From the NCBI RefSeq assembly GCF_001463765.1, contig NZ_BBWK01000003.1:1-53480 (forward strand): 53,480 bases of DNA, read 5' to 3'. Below, piece by piece: positions 26,580 through 36,483 of this stretch. This DNA is from Aureimonas sp. AU4 (GTDB lineage: Bacteria; Pseudomonadota; Alphaproteobacteria; Rhizobiales; Rhizobiaceae). The notes beneath the pieces are model-generated. The model saw only the letters and a program-made list of their open reading frames with translations, did no database searches and had not been told where the DNA came from. Within the stretch, counting starts at the first letter, position 1. Each line of letters begins with the position of its first letter. Position numbers and translations under genes: made by a program.

Positions 26580-27650
26580 TCAGACCTTCTCCGCCGTCTT
26601 CGAGCCGAGCCGCTCGCCGAAGTAGCGCTTCTCGCGGATCGGACGCCACCAGCTCTCGTTGTCCAGATACCAGCGGATCGTCTTCTCCAGGCCCGTGTCG
26701 AAGGTCTCCTCCGCGCGCCAGCCGAGCTCGGTCTCGATGCGGGTGGCGTCGATCGCGTAGCGCAGGTCGTGGCCGGGTCGATCCGTCACGAAGTCGATGA
26801 GCTGGCGACGCGAACCGGTGTTGAGCGGTGGCGCGTGGCGGTCGAGCGTGTCGCAGATCGTCTCGACGACGGTGAGGTTCGAGCGCTCGTTGCGCCCGCC
26901 GATATTGTAGGAGCGGCCGGGTACGCCCTTCGTGGCGACGAGCGCCAGCGCCTTGGCGTGGTCGCCGACATAGAGCCAGTCGCGCACGTTCTCGCCCCGG
27001 CCGTAGACCGGCAGGCGCCGCCCCTCCAGCCCGTTGAGGATCATCAGGGGGATGAGCTTCTCGGGGAAGTGGAACGGCCCGTAGTTGTTCGAGCAGTTCG
27101 AGAGAACCACCGGCAGGTGGTAGGTGTGGAACCAGGCCATCGCGAGGTGATCGGACGCCGCCTTCGAGGCCGAGTAGGGCGAGGACGGCGCGTAGGGCGT
27201 CTCCTCGGTGAAAAGGCTGTCGTCTAGCGGCAGATCGCCGTACACCTCGTCGGTCGAGACGTGATGGAAGCGGAAGTCCGCCTTTCGTCCATCGGGAAGC
27301 TTCGCCCAGTAGGCGCGCACGGCTTCCAGAAGCTCGTAGGTGCCGACGATGTTGGTCTGGATGAAGTCGCCCGGACCGTCGATCGAGCGATCGACATGGC
27401 TCTCCGCCGCCAGATGCATGACGGCGTCCGGCTTCTCGGCCTCGAGCAGTTCGGACACGAAGCGCCGATCGAGAATGTCCCCTTGCGCGAAGCGATAACG
27501 CGGGTTCGCCTCGACCGAGGCCACCGAGCCCAGCGTCGCGGCATAGGTCAGCTTGTCGAGGTTGACGACGGAATGGTCCGTATCGGCGATCAGGTGGCGG
27601 CAGACCGCCGACCCGATGAAGCCAGCACCGCCGGTGACGAGAATCTTCAT
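26580..27650 (-). CDS. rfbB: dTDP-glucose 4,6-dehydratase
   Basis: This 356-residue extended SDR converts dTDP-glucose to dTDP-4-keto-6-deoxyglucose. [20 protein letters not shown] binds [40 protein letters not shown] (catalytic Tyr-Lys) and [18 protein letters not shown] are the RmlB signature. The length is normal. Its ATG overlaps the rfbC stop by four bases. Its substrate is made by RfbA, encoded about 12 kb away at 12511-13377. Confidence 0.97.
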   Translation of the reverse strand: MKILVTGGAGFIGSAVCRHLIADTDHSVVNLDKLTYAATLGSVASVEANPRYRFAQGDILDRRFVSELLEAEKPDAVMHLAAESHVDRSIDGPGDFIQTNIVGTYELLEAVRAYWAKLPDGRKADFRFHHVSTDEVYGDLPLDDSLFTEETPYAPSSPYSASKAASDHLAMAWFHTYHLPVVLSNCSNNYGPFHFPEKLIPLMILNGLEGRRLPVYGRGENVRDWLYVGDHAKALALVATKGVPGRSYNIGGRNERSNLTVVETICDTLDRHAPPLNTGSRRQLIDFVTDRPGHDLRYAIDATRIETELGWRAEETFDTGLEKTIRWYLDNESWWRPIREKRYFGERLGSKTAEKV

Positions 27651-28222
27651 CGGCTGGCCTCCTCGAAGACGAAGGGTGTCCGCGCCTCTTCCAGCGTCGG
27701 CGCGCTCGCATCCTTGGCGGAGAGAACGGGTTGGCGACCGGCGAGCGGCCAGTCGATGCCGATGGCCGGATCGTCGAAGCGGATCGAGCGATCATGCTCG
27801 CCGCTATAGCGAGCGGTCACCTTATAGAAGACCTCGGTGTCGGGCTCGAGAGTCAGGAAACCGTGGGCAAACCCCTTCGGCACCAAAATCTGGTTGAAGA
27901 GATCGGCCGACAGCTCCAGCGCGACCCACTGGCCGTAGCTCGGCGAGCCCTTCCGGATGTCGACCGCGACATCCAGGATGCGGCCGCGCAGGACGCGGAC
28001 CAGCTTGTCCTGCGCGAAAGGGGGCTCCTGGTAGTGAAGGCCGCGCAGCGTTCCGGCTTCGGCGGAATAGGACTGGTTGTCCTGCATCCAGTCGAGGTCG
28101 ATGCCGTTCTCGCGCAGCCGGTCCTGATTGAAGGTTTCGGAGAAGAAGCCACGGTGGTCGCCGAACTTGCGGGGCTTGATCTCCAGAACCTCGGGAATTC
28201 TCAGCTGCCGTACGTCCAGCAT
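27647..28222 (-). CDS. rfbC: dTDP-4-dehydrorhamnose 3,5-epimerase
   Basis: This cupin-fold epimerase of about 191 residues performs the third step of dTDP-L-rhamnose synthesis. [38 protein letters not shown] (with the catalytic histidine), [30 protein letters not shown] and the [11 protein letters not shown] end are all typical. Several in-frame starts exist (28234, 28231, 28222); the ATG at 28222 has GAGGTGA at good distance and best matches the family start. It is the first gene of this rfb operon. Confidence 0.95.
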   Translation of the reverse strand: MLDVRQLRIPEVLEIKPRKFGDHRGFFSETFNQDRLRENGIDLDWMQDNQSYSAEAGTLRGLHYQEPPFAQDKLVRVLRGRILDVAVDIRKGSPSYGQWVALELSADLFNQILVPKGFAHGFLTLEPDTEVFYKVTARYSGEHDRSIRFDDPAIGIDWPLAGRQPVLSAKDASAPTLEEARTPFVFEEASR

Positions 28223-28377
28223 TCGTCGCATCACCTCGGGATGGCGCGGCCGGGCCGCGCAGAGCCGGCCGGACTACAAGGACCCAGGCGCGGCGGTTGC
28301 CGCGCACGGCCTATCGCATGGGGCGTGCAGGCTCAAGCGTCGGAATGGTCCGACGGGGTGGCCGGCCGGCATTTCGG

Positions 28378-28394
28378 GAGGGGCATCGCCCCTC
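28378..28394 (-). terminator. Hairpin just downstream of the polyol transporter ATPase gene
   Basis: GAGGGGC (28378-28384) and GCCCCTC (28388-28394) form a 7-bp stem with a 3-base loop directly after the ATPase gene on the minus strand. There is no T-run, so it may be a processing or weak termination site. A second hairpin, GCGCGGC/GCCGCGC at 28244-28260, lies in the rfbC leader. Confidence 0.35.
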
Positions 28395-28402
28395 GAGCCG
28401 GC

Positions 28403-29404
<1,002 letters not shown>

Positions 29405-29429
29405 GAACGCGTTTCCTTTGCGAGACGGG

Positions 29430-30260
29430 TCACTTCACGGCGCCGAAGGTCAGGCCGCGAACCAGCTGCTTCTGCGAGAACCATCCGATGATGAGAATGG
29501 GCGCGATGGCAAGCGTCGAGGCGGCCGAGAGCTTGGCGTAGAAGTTGCCCTGCGGACTGGAGAAGGAGGCGATGAAGGCCGAAAGAGGCGCGGCGTTGGT
29601 GGTCGTGAGAAGCAGCGTCCAGAAGGCCTCGTTCCAGGCCAGGATCACGTTGAGGAGGATCGTCGAGGCGATGCCCGGAACCGCCATGGGGGCAAGCACA
29701 CGCAGCAGCTCCTGCCGCAGGTTCGCGCCGTCCATTCGGGCCGCCTCCAGGATCTCGCCAGGGATCTCCTTGAAGTAGGTGTAGAGCATCCAGACCATGA
29801 TCGGCAGGTTGATCAGGAACAGGATGACGATCAAGCCGAAGCGGCTGTCGAGCAGCCCGAAATTGCGGAACAGGATCGTGATCGGGACGAGCGCGCCGAC
29901 CGCCGGCATCATCTTGGTCGACAGCATCCAGAGGAGAACGTCCTTGGTGCGCGGCGTGGGCGAGAAGGCCATCGCCCAAGCGGCGGGTATGGCGAAGAGA
30001 AGCCCGAGCGCCGTCGATCCGAGCGACAGGTAGATCGAGTTCAGAAGGAACGAGAAGTAGTTCCGCTGCTCCTGGATGGCGACGTAGTTTTCCGTCGTCC
30101 AGTCGAAGAACAGGAACTTCGGCGGGATGGCGATCGCGTCGAGCTCGGTCTTGAAGGAGGTCAGGACCGTCCAGAGAATCGGGAAGAAGATCAGAAGGCC
30201 AACCGCCCATGCGAGGACGGTCATGCCGATCTTGCGGCGGGGCGAGACGCGGCGCGACAT
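29430..30260 (-). CDS. smoG: Polyol ABC transporter permease 2 (carbohydrate CUT1 family)
   Basis: This 276-residue inner-membrane protein has six spans and the importer EAA loop as [20 protein letters not shown]. Typical are the N-terminal [20 protein letters not shown] and the ending [17 protein letters not shown]. The ATG at 30260 follows the stop of the first permease by five bases, with GGAGG inside the end of that gene; the much longer open frame upstream reads antisense-like and overlaps the first permease. It pairs with the 30266-31129 permease. Confidence 0.88.
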   Translation of the reverse strand: MSRRVSPRRKIGMTVLAWAVGLLIFFPILWTVLTSFKTELDAIAIPPKFLFFDWTTENYVAIQEQRNYFSFLLNSIYLSLGSTALGLLFAIPAAWAMAFSPTPRTKDVLLWMLSTKMMPAVGALVPITILFRNFGLLDSRFGLIVILFLINLPIMVWMLYTYFKEIPGEILEAARMDGANLRQELLRVLAPMAVPGIASTILLNVILAWNEAFWTLLLTTTNAAPLSAFIASFSSPQGNFYAKLSAASTLAIAPILIIGWFSQKQLVRGLTFGAVK

Positions 30261-30265
30261 CGAAC

Positions 30266-31129
30266 TCAGGCCTCCAGGTTCTTGCCGACGAGGCGGACGA
30301 GAAAGATCGACACGACATTGGCGAGGATGACCGCGACAATGCCGCCCGCCGAAGCCGTTCCCACGTCGCCCTCGAGCGAGATGATCGACGCGATCAGGAA
30401 GGGCAGGTTCGAAGACGACTCGCCGCCGCCCGTCGTCACGAAGATCTCGGCATAGACGGACAGAAGGAAGATCGTCTGGATCAGGATGACGATCGTGATC
30501 GCTCGCTTCATGTGCGGCAGGGTGATGTAGAAGAAGATCGACAGCGGCTTGGCGCCGTCCATCTCGGCCGCCTCCTTCTGGTCCTCCGACAGCGACTGCA
30601 GCGAGGTCAGGAGGATCAGGGTCGCGAAGGGCAGCCAGATCCACGCGACGATGATGATGATCGACAGGAGCGGATAGTCGGTCAGCCAGTTGATGGACGG
30701 AAGGCCGAGCCCGTTCAGCGCCTGGCCGATGACGCCGTAGACCGGGTTCATCATCATGTTCTTCCACACCAGCGCGGCCACCGTCGGCATGACGAAGAAG
30801 GGGGCCAGCACCAGAAGGCGCACGGGCGACTGGCCGAAGAATTCCTGGTCGAGCAGAAGCGCGATCAGCGTTCCGCCGATCACGGTGATGGCGAGCACGC
30901 CCGCGACCAGGATCAAAGTGTTCTGGAAGGCGCTGAAGAAGCGCGGATCGGTCAGGAAGTACTGGTAATTCTCGAAGCCGACGAAGGGCGTCTCGGGATT
31001 GTAGAACCCGTAGCGCAGCGTCGAGAAATAGATCGTCAGAACGAGCGGGACGATCATCCAGATGAAGAGCGCGATGACAGACGGTGCCATCATGGCACGC
31101 GCGGCCGACTTCGTATGGGTGGTCGCCAT
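30266..31129 (-). CDS. smoF: Polyol ABC transporter permease 1 (carbohydrate CUT1 family)
   Basis: This 287-residue permease has about six membrane spans, the MalF-type N-terminal IVPLVLTIYFSTLRYGF, and the EAA loop as DQKEAAEMDGAKPLSIF. LVWKNMMMNPVYGVIG and the WIWLPFATLILLTSLQSL stretch resemble SmoF/MtlF. It is separated from the binding-protein gene by 188 bp containing two hairpins, and is followed closely by the second permease. Confidence 0.88.
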   Translation of the reverse strand: MATTHTKSAARAMMAPSVIALFIWMIVPLVLTIYFSTLRYGFYNPETPFVGFENYQYFLTDPRFFSAFQNTLILVAGVLAITVIGGTLIALLLDQEFFGQSPVRLLVLAPFFVMPTVAALVWKNMMMNPVYGVIGQALNGLGLPSINWLTDYPLLSIIIIVAWIWLPFATLILLTSLQSLSEDQKEAAEMDGAKPLSIFFYITLPHMKRAITIVILIQTIFLLSVYAEIFVTTGGGESSSNLPFLIASIISLEGDVGTASAGGIVAVILANVVSIFLVRLVGKNLEA

Positions 31130-31186
31130 GGGCTCGATCCGGAAAAGGGCGGCGATCCCCGGACGGGATCGACGGCGGTGAAACAG

Positions 31187-31218
31187 GCCGGGCGCAGCGG
31201 TACCCCGCCGCGCCCGGC
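31187..31218 (-). promoter_or_regulatory. First intercistronic hairpin between binding protein and permease genes
   Basis: GCCGGGCGCAGCGG (31187-31200) pairs with CCGCCGCGCCCGGC (31205-31218), a 14-bp stem with one mismatch and a 4-base loop. Such structures often protect the upstream binding-protein mRNA and lower permease expression; that role is inferred. Confidence 0.55.
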
Positions 31219-31272
31219 AGTCTCGCGGGAAGGCTGGGACCGGCCTAACCCATGCGGCGAAAATCGATAGGA

Positions 31273-31304
31273 CCTGCCGGGCGCCTTGCGATGCGCCCGA
31301 CAGG
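31273..31304 (-). promoter_or_regulatory. Second intercistronic hairpin between binding protein and permease genes
   Basis: CCTGCCGGGCGC (31273-31284) pairs with GCGCCCGACAGG (31293-31304) as a 12-bp stem with one wobble position and an 8-base loop. It lies 13 bp after the end of the binding-protein gene on the minus strand and should act on the 3' end of that message. Confidence 0.6.
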
Positions 31305-31317
31305 CCCGGCTCTCAGC

Positions 31318-32637
31318 CTACTTGATGTAGCCGGCGCGGGTCATCTCGCGCGTCGCCTGGGCCTGGGCCGCGGCGAGCGCCTTGTCGACCGTGGTCGAGC
31401 CCGAGAGAGCCGCCGCCATCTGCTGTCCGACCGCCGTGCCGAGCCCCTGGAACTCCGGGATCGCGGCGAACTGCAGGCCGACATAAGGCTTGTCGGGACC
31501 GGCCGAGGGATCGGCGCGATTGATCGCGGCGAGCGTCTGCTCGGCGAAGGGCGCGGCCTTCGTGTACTCGGGGTTCTTGTAGAGCGAGGTGCGCGTGCCC
31601 GGAGGCACGTTGGCCCAGCCCTCCTTCGAGGCCACGAGGTCGGCATAGGCCTTCGAGGTCGCCCACGAGATGAACGTCTCGGCCGCTTCCTTCTTCTGCG
31701 AGGAAGCCGGAATGGCCAGCGACCAGGCCCAGAGCCAGTTCGCACCTTCGTTGGGGCAGCTGTCGGTTCCGCACGGGGCCGGCGCGAAGCCGACCTTATC
31801 GGAAACCTGGCTCTGCTTCGGATCGGTCACGAAGGAAGCCGCGACAGTCGCGTCCATCCACATGCCGCACTTGCCCTGGCCGAAGAGCGAGAGGTTCTCG
31901 TTGAAGCCGTTCGAGGCCGCACCCGGGGGGCCGTACTTGGTCATCAGGTCGACGTAGAGCGTGACGGCCTTCTTCCAGCCCTCGCTCTCGAACTGCGGCT
32001 TCCAGTTGGCGTCGAAGTAATTCGCGCCGAATTCGCGAGCCATGTTGCCGAGGAAGGCCATGTTCTCGCCCCAGCCCGGCTTTCCGCGAAGGCACAGGCC
32101 GTACACGCCGGCATTCTTGTCGGTCATCTTCTCGGCGGCCTGGGCGATGAAGTCCCATGTCGGCTTCTCGGGCATCTTGAGCCCGGCCTTGTCGAGGAGA
32201 TCCTTGCGATAGAGCGTCATGACGCTCTCGGCATAGAAGGGAGCGGCGTAAAGCGTGCCGTCGGTCGAGAGCGCCGCGCGGATCGGCGGCAGCAGGTCGT
32301 CGGCGTTGTACTCGGCGCCGAGGTTGCTGAGCGGCGCCAGCCACTGCTGCTTCGACCAGATCGGAACCTCGTAGGTGCCGATCGTCATGATATCGAATTG
32401 CCCGCCCTTGGTGGCGATGTCGGTGGTCACACGCTGGCGCAGCACGTTCTCCTCGAGCGTCACCCAGTTCACCGAAATGTCGGGATGCTGCTTGGTGAAC
32501 TCCGACGTCAGACCCTGCATGCGGATCATGTCGTTGTTGTTGACGGTGCCGATCGTCAGCGTCGTCTGCGCCAAAGCCGGCGCAGTCGCCAACGCGGCCA
32601 ACGAAATCGCGCCCGCCATCCATGCACGGTAATTCAT
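31318..32637 (-). CDS. smoE: Polyol ABC transporter substrate-binding protein (family 1)
   Basis: This 439-residue periplasmic protein has a signal peptide (MNYRAWMAGAISLAALATA, cleavage after ALAQ). The mature start is TTLTIGTVNNNDMIRMQGL, followed by family 1 segments such as WVTLEENVLRQRVTTDIATK, FDIMTIGTYEVPIWSK and YGLCLRGKPGWGEN, which resemble sorbitol/mannitol binders. The ATG at 32637 has GGGAGG upstream. The gene is expressed from a region carrying two tandem 13-base repeats at 32662-32693, directly after the SorC regulator gene. Confidence 0.9.
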   Translation of the reverse strand: MNYRAWMAGAISLAALATAPALAQTTLTIGTVNNNDMIRMQGLTSEFTKQHPDISVNWVTLEENVLRQRVTTDIATKGGQFDIMTIGTYEVPIWSKQQWLAPLSNLGAEYNADDLLPPIRAALSTDGTLYAAPFYAESVMTLYRKDLLDKAGLKMPEKPTWDFIAQAAEKMTDKNAGVYGLCLRGKPGWGENMAFLGNMAREFGANYFDANWKPQFESEGWKKAVTLYVDLMTKYGPPGAASNGFNENLSLFGQGKCGMWMDATVAASFVTDPKQSQVSDKVGFAPAPCGTDSCPNEGANWLWAWSLAIPASSQKKEAAETFISWATSKAYADLVASKEGWANVPPGTRTSLYKNPEYTKAAPFAEQTLAAINRADPSAGPDKPYVGLQFAAIPEFQGLGTAVGQQMAAALSGSTTVDKALAAAQAQATREMTRAGYIK

Positions 32638-32661
32638 GTAGAGCCTCCCAAAGCCTACTGA

Positions 32662-32693
32662 CGGGCAAATACCCGGCGTGCGGGCAAATTCCC
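32662..32693 (-). promoter_or_regulatory. Tandem operator-like repeats upstream of the polyol operon
   Basis: CGGGCAAATACCC (32662-32674) and CGGGCAAATTCCC (32681-32693) are two 13-base direct repeats, 19 bp apart start to start, located 25-56 bp before the binding-protein ATG. Each has GGG/CCC ends. A related CGGGCAAGA half-site lies before the regulator gene near 33785. Binding by the adjacent SorC-type regulator is inferred. Confidence 0.5.
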
Positions 32694-32762
32694 ACCGATC
32701 CCGGAGCCTTGTCAAACGATTCTCGTGCCGCACCGCACGCGCCGCGATCAGAGCTCCATCGG

Positions 32763-33761
32763 TTATTTCTTTCTCGCCTTCCGGTGCTTTGCAAGGCCCC
32801 CGCCATCAACCGCCGCGAGAAGGAGACGCGCGGTCTCTTCGTCCGTGATGAGCTCGTCGACGAGGTGCCCGCGCAACGCTCCGAGGATGGCCTCGACCTT
32901 GGAGGCTCCCGCCGCCACCCCAACAACCCGGGTCTCCGTAGGAAACGGAAGCGGGACGCTGAGCACGCGGCCGTTAAGGGCGCAATCGAGGACGCGCCCT
33001 TCCCGATCGAAGACCCAGCCGATGATCTCGCCCACCGCACCTTGCGCCATGACCTCGTCGCACTCCTGCTGTGAGATGAACCGGTCGACCAGAAGCTGTG
33101 CCTGCGGACCCATCTCGCCGATTCCGACGAAGGCGATGTCCGGCCGCTCCGCCAGTTCGTGCAACGGCCTCAGCATGGCCTGTCCTCGCAGGACGGTGCG
33201 CTCCTCGGCCGAAGGTGCGACGACCGGCAGCGGCATCGGGTAGTGCGCCGCCGCGATCTTGTCGGCAAGCGAGAAGATGACGTTGTAGACGGCGGCCGTG
33301 CCGTCCGGCGCGATGCTGCCGGTCAGCGATACGATGCGGTGCTGCGGGCAGCGCACCGGCGACATCTGCTCGACAGCCGCCCGGAGGCTCCTTCCGGTCC
33401 CGACCCCTACGACAAGCGGCTCGGCGCGCTGCAACTCCCGTTCGAAACGCGCGGCACAGGCGGAGGCGATACCGAGAAGCGAAGGTCTTGCCGAATCGGA
33501 CATGGCGACCTCGATGGCATCCAATCCGAAGTGCTCTGCGAGGCTGCGGCCGAGCTCCAGCGATTCGGCAACCGGATGCTCGATCCGCACCCGCACAAGC
33601 CCCGACGACATGGACAGGGAGACCAGACGCTGCGCCGCCTGCCGCGACAGACCCAGTTTGGCCGCGATCTCGTCCTGCGTGTTTCCCGCGACGTAGTAGA
33701 GCCAACCGGCGCGCGCCGCCATGTCGAGCCTGTTGGCAGGCTCCTCCTTGGATTTGGCCAT
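32763..33761 (-). CDS. SorC/DeoR-type sugar-binding transcriptional regulator
   Basis: This protein of about 332 residues has an N-terminal helix-turn-helix (TQDEIAAKLGLSRQAAQRLV, about residues 30-49) and a C-terminal sugar-phosphate-isomerase-like effector domain of the SorC family, with VVGVGTGRSLRAAV, VSLTGSIAPDGTAAVYNVI and GEMGPQAQLLVDRFIS. It should sense a polyol or phosphorylated sugar and control the adjacent transporter operon, which it directly precedes on the same strand. The ATG at 33761 has GGGAGGACACG before it, which decides the start. Confidence 0.9.
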   Translation of the reverse strand: MAKSKEEPANRLDMAARAGWLYYVAGNTQDEIAAKLGLSRQAAQRLVSLSMSSGLVRVRIEHPVAESLELGRSLAEHFGLDAIEVAMSDSARPSLLGIASACAARFERELQRAEPLVVGVGTGRSLRAAVEQMSPVRCPQHRIVSLTGSIAPDGTAAVYNVIFSLADKIAAAHYPMPLPVVAPSAEERTVLRGQAMLRPLHELAERPDIAFVGIGEMGPQAQLLVDRFISQQECDEVMAQGAVGEIIGWVFDREGRVLDCALNGRVLSVPLPFPTETRVVGVAAGASKVEAILGALRGHLVDELITDEETARLLLAAVDGGGLAKHRKARKK

Positions 33762-33923
33762 CGTGTCCTCCCGAGCGCTGCGGGCGGGCAAGATGGGCGA
33801 GGGAGGGAGGTGGGCGCAAGCGCTCGCTCAAGCTTTCGACGATTTGCGGCTTGTCTGCGCATTTCCGGCAAAAGCCGCTTGGCATTGCTGCGGTTTCGCG
33901 CATCATTCCCGCAGGGCAGCAAA

Positions 33924-35351
33924 ATGGAAGGACGGGGCTTGAGCGGGTTCGACGAGATGCTGGTGTCCGATGCGGACGTGCGCGCCCCCTATCGCCGCTT
34001 TCATTCCTGGTTCTCGCAACAGGTTCCCCAGACACTCGCCCAGAAGGCCACCGAGGCGGAAGGTTTCTTCCGGCGAACCGGCATCACCTTCAACGTGTAC
34101 GGGGAACAGGAGGCGTCCGAGCGGCTGATTCCATTCGACCTCGTGCCGCGCATCATCTCCGGCGCCGAGTGGAGCCGGCTGGCGGAGGGGATCGAACAGC
34201 GCGTTACAGCGCTCAACGCCTTCCTCGACGACATCTACCACGGCCAGGAGATCGTGCGGGCGGGCATCGTTCCCAGACGCCTGATCGACAACAACGAGGC
34301 CTTCCTGCCCCAGATGGTCGGCTTCCGGCCGCCGGGCGGCGTTTACACGCACATCATCGGCGTCGACATCGTGCGCACGGCCGAAAACCAGTTCTACGTC
34401 CTGGAGGACAACGCCCGGACGCCATCCGGCGTGTCCTACATGATCGAGAATCGCGAAACGATGATGCAGATGTTTCCCGAACTCTTCGCACAGAACAGGG
34501 TGCGGCCGGTCGAGACGTACCCCGGGCACCTGCGCCGCTCGCTCTCGGCCGTCGCGCCGGCCGCTTGCGAGGGCTCGCCGCGCGTCGCGATCCTGACGCC
34601 CGGCATCCACAACTCGGCCTATTACGAGCACGCCTTCCTGGCCGACCAGATGGGCGTCGAGCTGGTGGAAGGATCCGACCTCAAGCTGATCGACGGGCGC
34701 ATCGCAATGCGTACGACCGAAGGCTACCTGCCCATCGACGTCCTCTACCGGCGGGTCGACGACGCCTATCTCGACCCCCTCGCCTTCCGTTCGGACTCGA
34801 TGCTGGGCGTGCCCGGCATCATGGACGTCTACCGCGCGGGCGGCATCACGATCGCCAACGCGCCCGGAACCGGCATCGCCGACGACAAGGCGATCTATTC
34901 CTACATGCCGGCGATCGTCGAGTTCTACACCGGACGCCCCGCCCTTCTGGAGAACGTTCCGACGTTCCGCTGCGCGGAGCCCGACAGCCTCAGCCATGTC
35001 CTCGACAACCTGCACGAGCTCGTCGTGAAGGAGGTCCACGGCTCCGGCGGCTACGGCATGCTGGTCGGCCCCGCCGCCTCGAAGGCGGAGCGCGAGGTCT
35101 TCGCCGCCAAGCTGCGGGAGCGACCCGGCAACTACATCGCCCAGCCGACCCTTGCGCTCTCGACCGTTCCCATCCTGACGGAAGCCGGCCTCGCCCCGCG
35201 CCATGTCGACCTGCGCCCCTTCGTCCTCGTCAGCGACGCCGTGAAGATCATTCCCGGCGGCCTGACGCGCGTTGCCCTCAAGGAGGGATCGCTCGTCGTC
35301 AATTCCAGTCAGGGCGGCGGTACGAAGGATACCTGGGTGCTGGAGGACTGA
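33924..35351 (+). CDS. Circularly permuted ATP-grasp protein (DUF404/DUF407), Anbu-associated
   Basis: This 475-residue protein matches the circularly permuted ATP-grasp type 2 family. Typical segments are FFRRTGITFNVYGEQEASER, RIISGAEWSRLAEGIEQR, YVLEDNARTPSGVSYMIENR, TPGIHNSAYYEHAFLADQ, VKEVHGSGGYGMLVGP and SSQGGGTKDTWVLED. Proteins of this kind are predicted amide ligases and usually sit with an alpha-E protein, a transglutaminase and the Anbu peptidase; the first and last are present here. The frame is open far upstream, but that part is antisense to the SorC gene; the ATG at 33924 is preferred with modest ribosome-site support (AGGGCAG). Confidence 0.9.
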   Translation: MEGRGLSGFDEMLVSDADVRAPYRRFHSWFSQQVPQTLAQKATEAEGFFRRTGITFNVYGEQEASERLIPFDLVPRIISGAEWSRLAEGIEQRVTALNAFLDDIYHGQEIVRAGIVPRRLIDNNEAFLPQMVGFRPPGGVYTHIIGVDIVRTAENQFYVLEDNARTPSGVSYMIENRETMMQMFPELFAQNRVRPVETYPGHLRRSLSAVAPAACEGSPRVAILTPGIHNSAYYEHAFLADQMGVELVEGSDLKLIDGRIAMRTTEGYLPIDVLYRRVDDAYLDPLAFRSDSMLGVPGIMDVYRAGGITIANAPGTGIADDKAIYSYMPAIVEFYTGRPALLENVPTFRCAEPDSLSHVLDNLHELVVKEVHGSGGYGMLVGPAASKAEREVFAAKLRERPGNYIAQPTLALSTVPILTEAGLAPRHVDLRPFVLVSDAVKIIPGGLTRVALKEGSLVVNSSQGGGTKDTWVLED

Positions 35352-35411
35352 CCGCGTTCAAGCCTTTCTCTCGCCGATCTTCCTCACTCCTCGGAGGCAT
35401 TTGCCGACCTC

Positions 35412-36353
35412 ATGCCGCTTCTCGGACGCACCGCCAACGGCCTCTTCTGGATGCAACGCTACATCGAAAGGGCCGAGAACACGGCCCGCCTGCTCGATGC
35501 GGGACTGCGCCTGTCGCTCACCAACCTGAGCGGGCAGCCGGAAGAGTGGCAGTCGGTGCTGGTGTCGGCAGGCATCGAGACCCAGTATCTCGAGAAGTAC
35601 GACGACTTCGCCCCCGAGCGGATCATCGACTTCATGGTCCGCGACCTCGACAACCCGTCCTCGATCCTGTCCTCGATCGGCGTTGCCCGGACGAACGGCC
35701 GCATGGTGCGAACCGCGCTGACTCGCGAGACCTGGGAGGCGATCAACGAGAGCTGGATCATCCTGCGCTCGCGCTTCGCGCGGCCGGTCGACGATCTGCC
35801 GGCTGTTCTGGATCTGGTGAAGGCGCGCACGGCGCTGATTCGTGGGTCGTTCTACGGCACGATGCTGCGCAACGAGATCTTCGACTTCTGCAATCTCGGC
35901 ACGTTTCTGGAGCGCGCGGACAACACGGCGCGCATTCTCGACGTCAAATACTGGGTGCTTCTGCCGGACCATTCCTCGGTCGGCTCCTCGCTGGACAACT
36001 ACCAGTGGGGCTCGCTTCTGCGCTCCGTCTCGGCCCTGAGGTCCTATGCGTGGGAGTACGAGCCGGAGTTCCGCGCGACCGACATCATCGACTTCCTCGT
36101 TCTCAACAAGCGCATGCCCCGCTCGCTGAGCTACTCCTACCGCTGCATCAACGACAGCCTCGACTACCTCGCGCGGGCCTATGGCGTCGAGCACGAGTGC
36201 CACCGGTTGGCGAAGGAGACGGCGGCGCGCTTTGAGTCGCGCACCATCAAGCAGATCATCGACGGGGGCTTGCACGAATTCCTGGAGGACTTGATCGTGG
36301 ACGGGAACCGCCTGTCCAACGAGATCGCGCGTTCCTACGGCTTCTTCTCCTGA
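35412..36353 (+). CDS. Alpha-E domain protein (DUF403), Anbu-associated
   Basis: This 313-residue all-helical protein starts PLLGRTANGLFWMQRYIERA, the diagnostic alpha-E opening, and continues with ENTARLLDAGLRL, FLERADNTARILDVKYWVLL and FLVLNKRMPRSLSYSYRCI. Its biochemical role is unknown; it is nearly always encoded beside a circularly permuted ATP-grasp protein. It begins 60 bp after that gene on the same strand and is followed, 130 bp later, by the Anbu peptidase gene. In many genomes a transglutaminase-like gene would stand in that gap. Confidence 0.92.
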   Translation: MPLLGRTANGLFWMQRYIERAENTARLLDAGLRLSLTNLSGQPEEWQSVLVSAGIETQYLEKYDDFAPERIIDFMVRDLDNPSSILSSIGVARTNGRMVRTALTRETWEAINESWIILRSRFARPVDDLPAVLDLVKARTALIRGSFYGTMLRNEIFDFCNLGTFLERADNTARILDVKYWVLLPDHSSVGSSLDNYQWGSLLRSVSALRSYAWEYEPEFRATDIIDFLVLNKRMPRSLSYSYRCINDSLDYLARAYGVEHECHRLAKETAARFESRTIKQIIDGGLHEFLEDLIVDGNRLSNEIARSYGFFS

Positions 36354-36483
36354 GAGTCTCAGCCTGTAAGATGCGCTACCCCCATCCCGGGCGGATTGAG
36401 TCGCGCAATCTTGTGGCCCGGTCCAGCCTCGCGCGATAAGCAGGCCCGCAAGTGAGGCGGCTCGGCTGCGGGAGGCGATATTC

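Noticed and set aside
33159-33923. N-terminal extension of the ATP-grasp gene
   Set aside because: The open frame continues upstream but is antisense to the SorC regulator and has no similarity; the gene is started at 33924.
33488-36235. 915-codon open frame on the plus strand
   Set aside because: It shadows the ATP-grasp and alpha-E genes in another frame and is of Arg/Pro-rich random composition.
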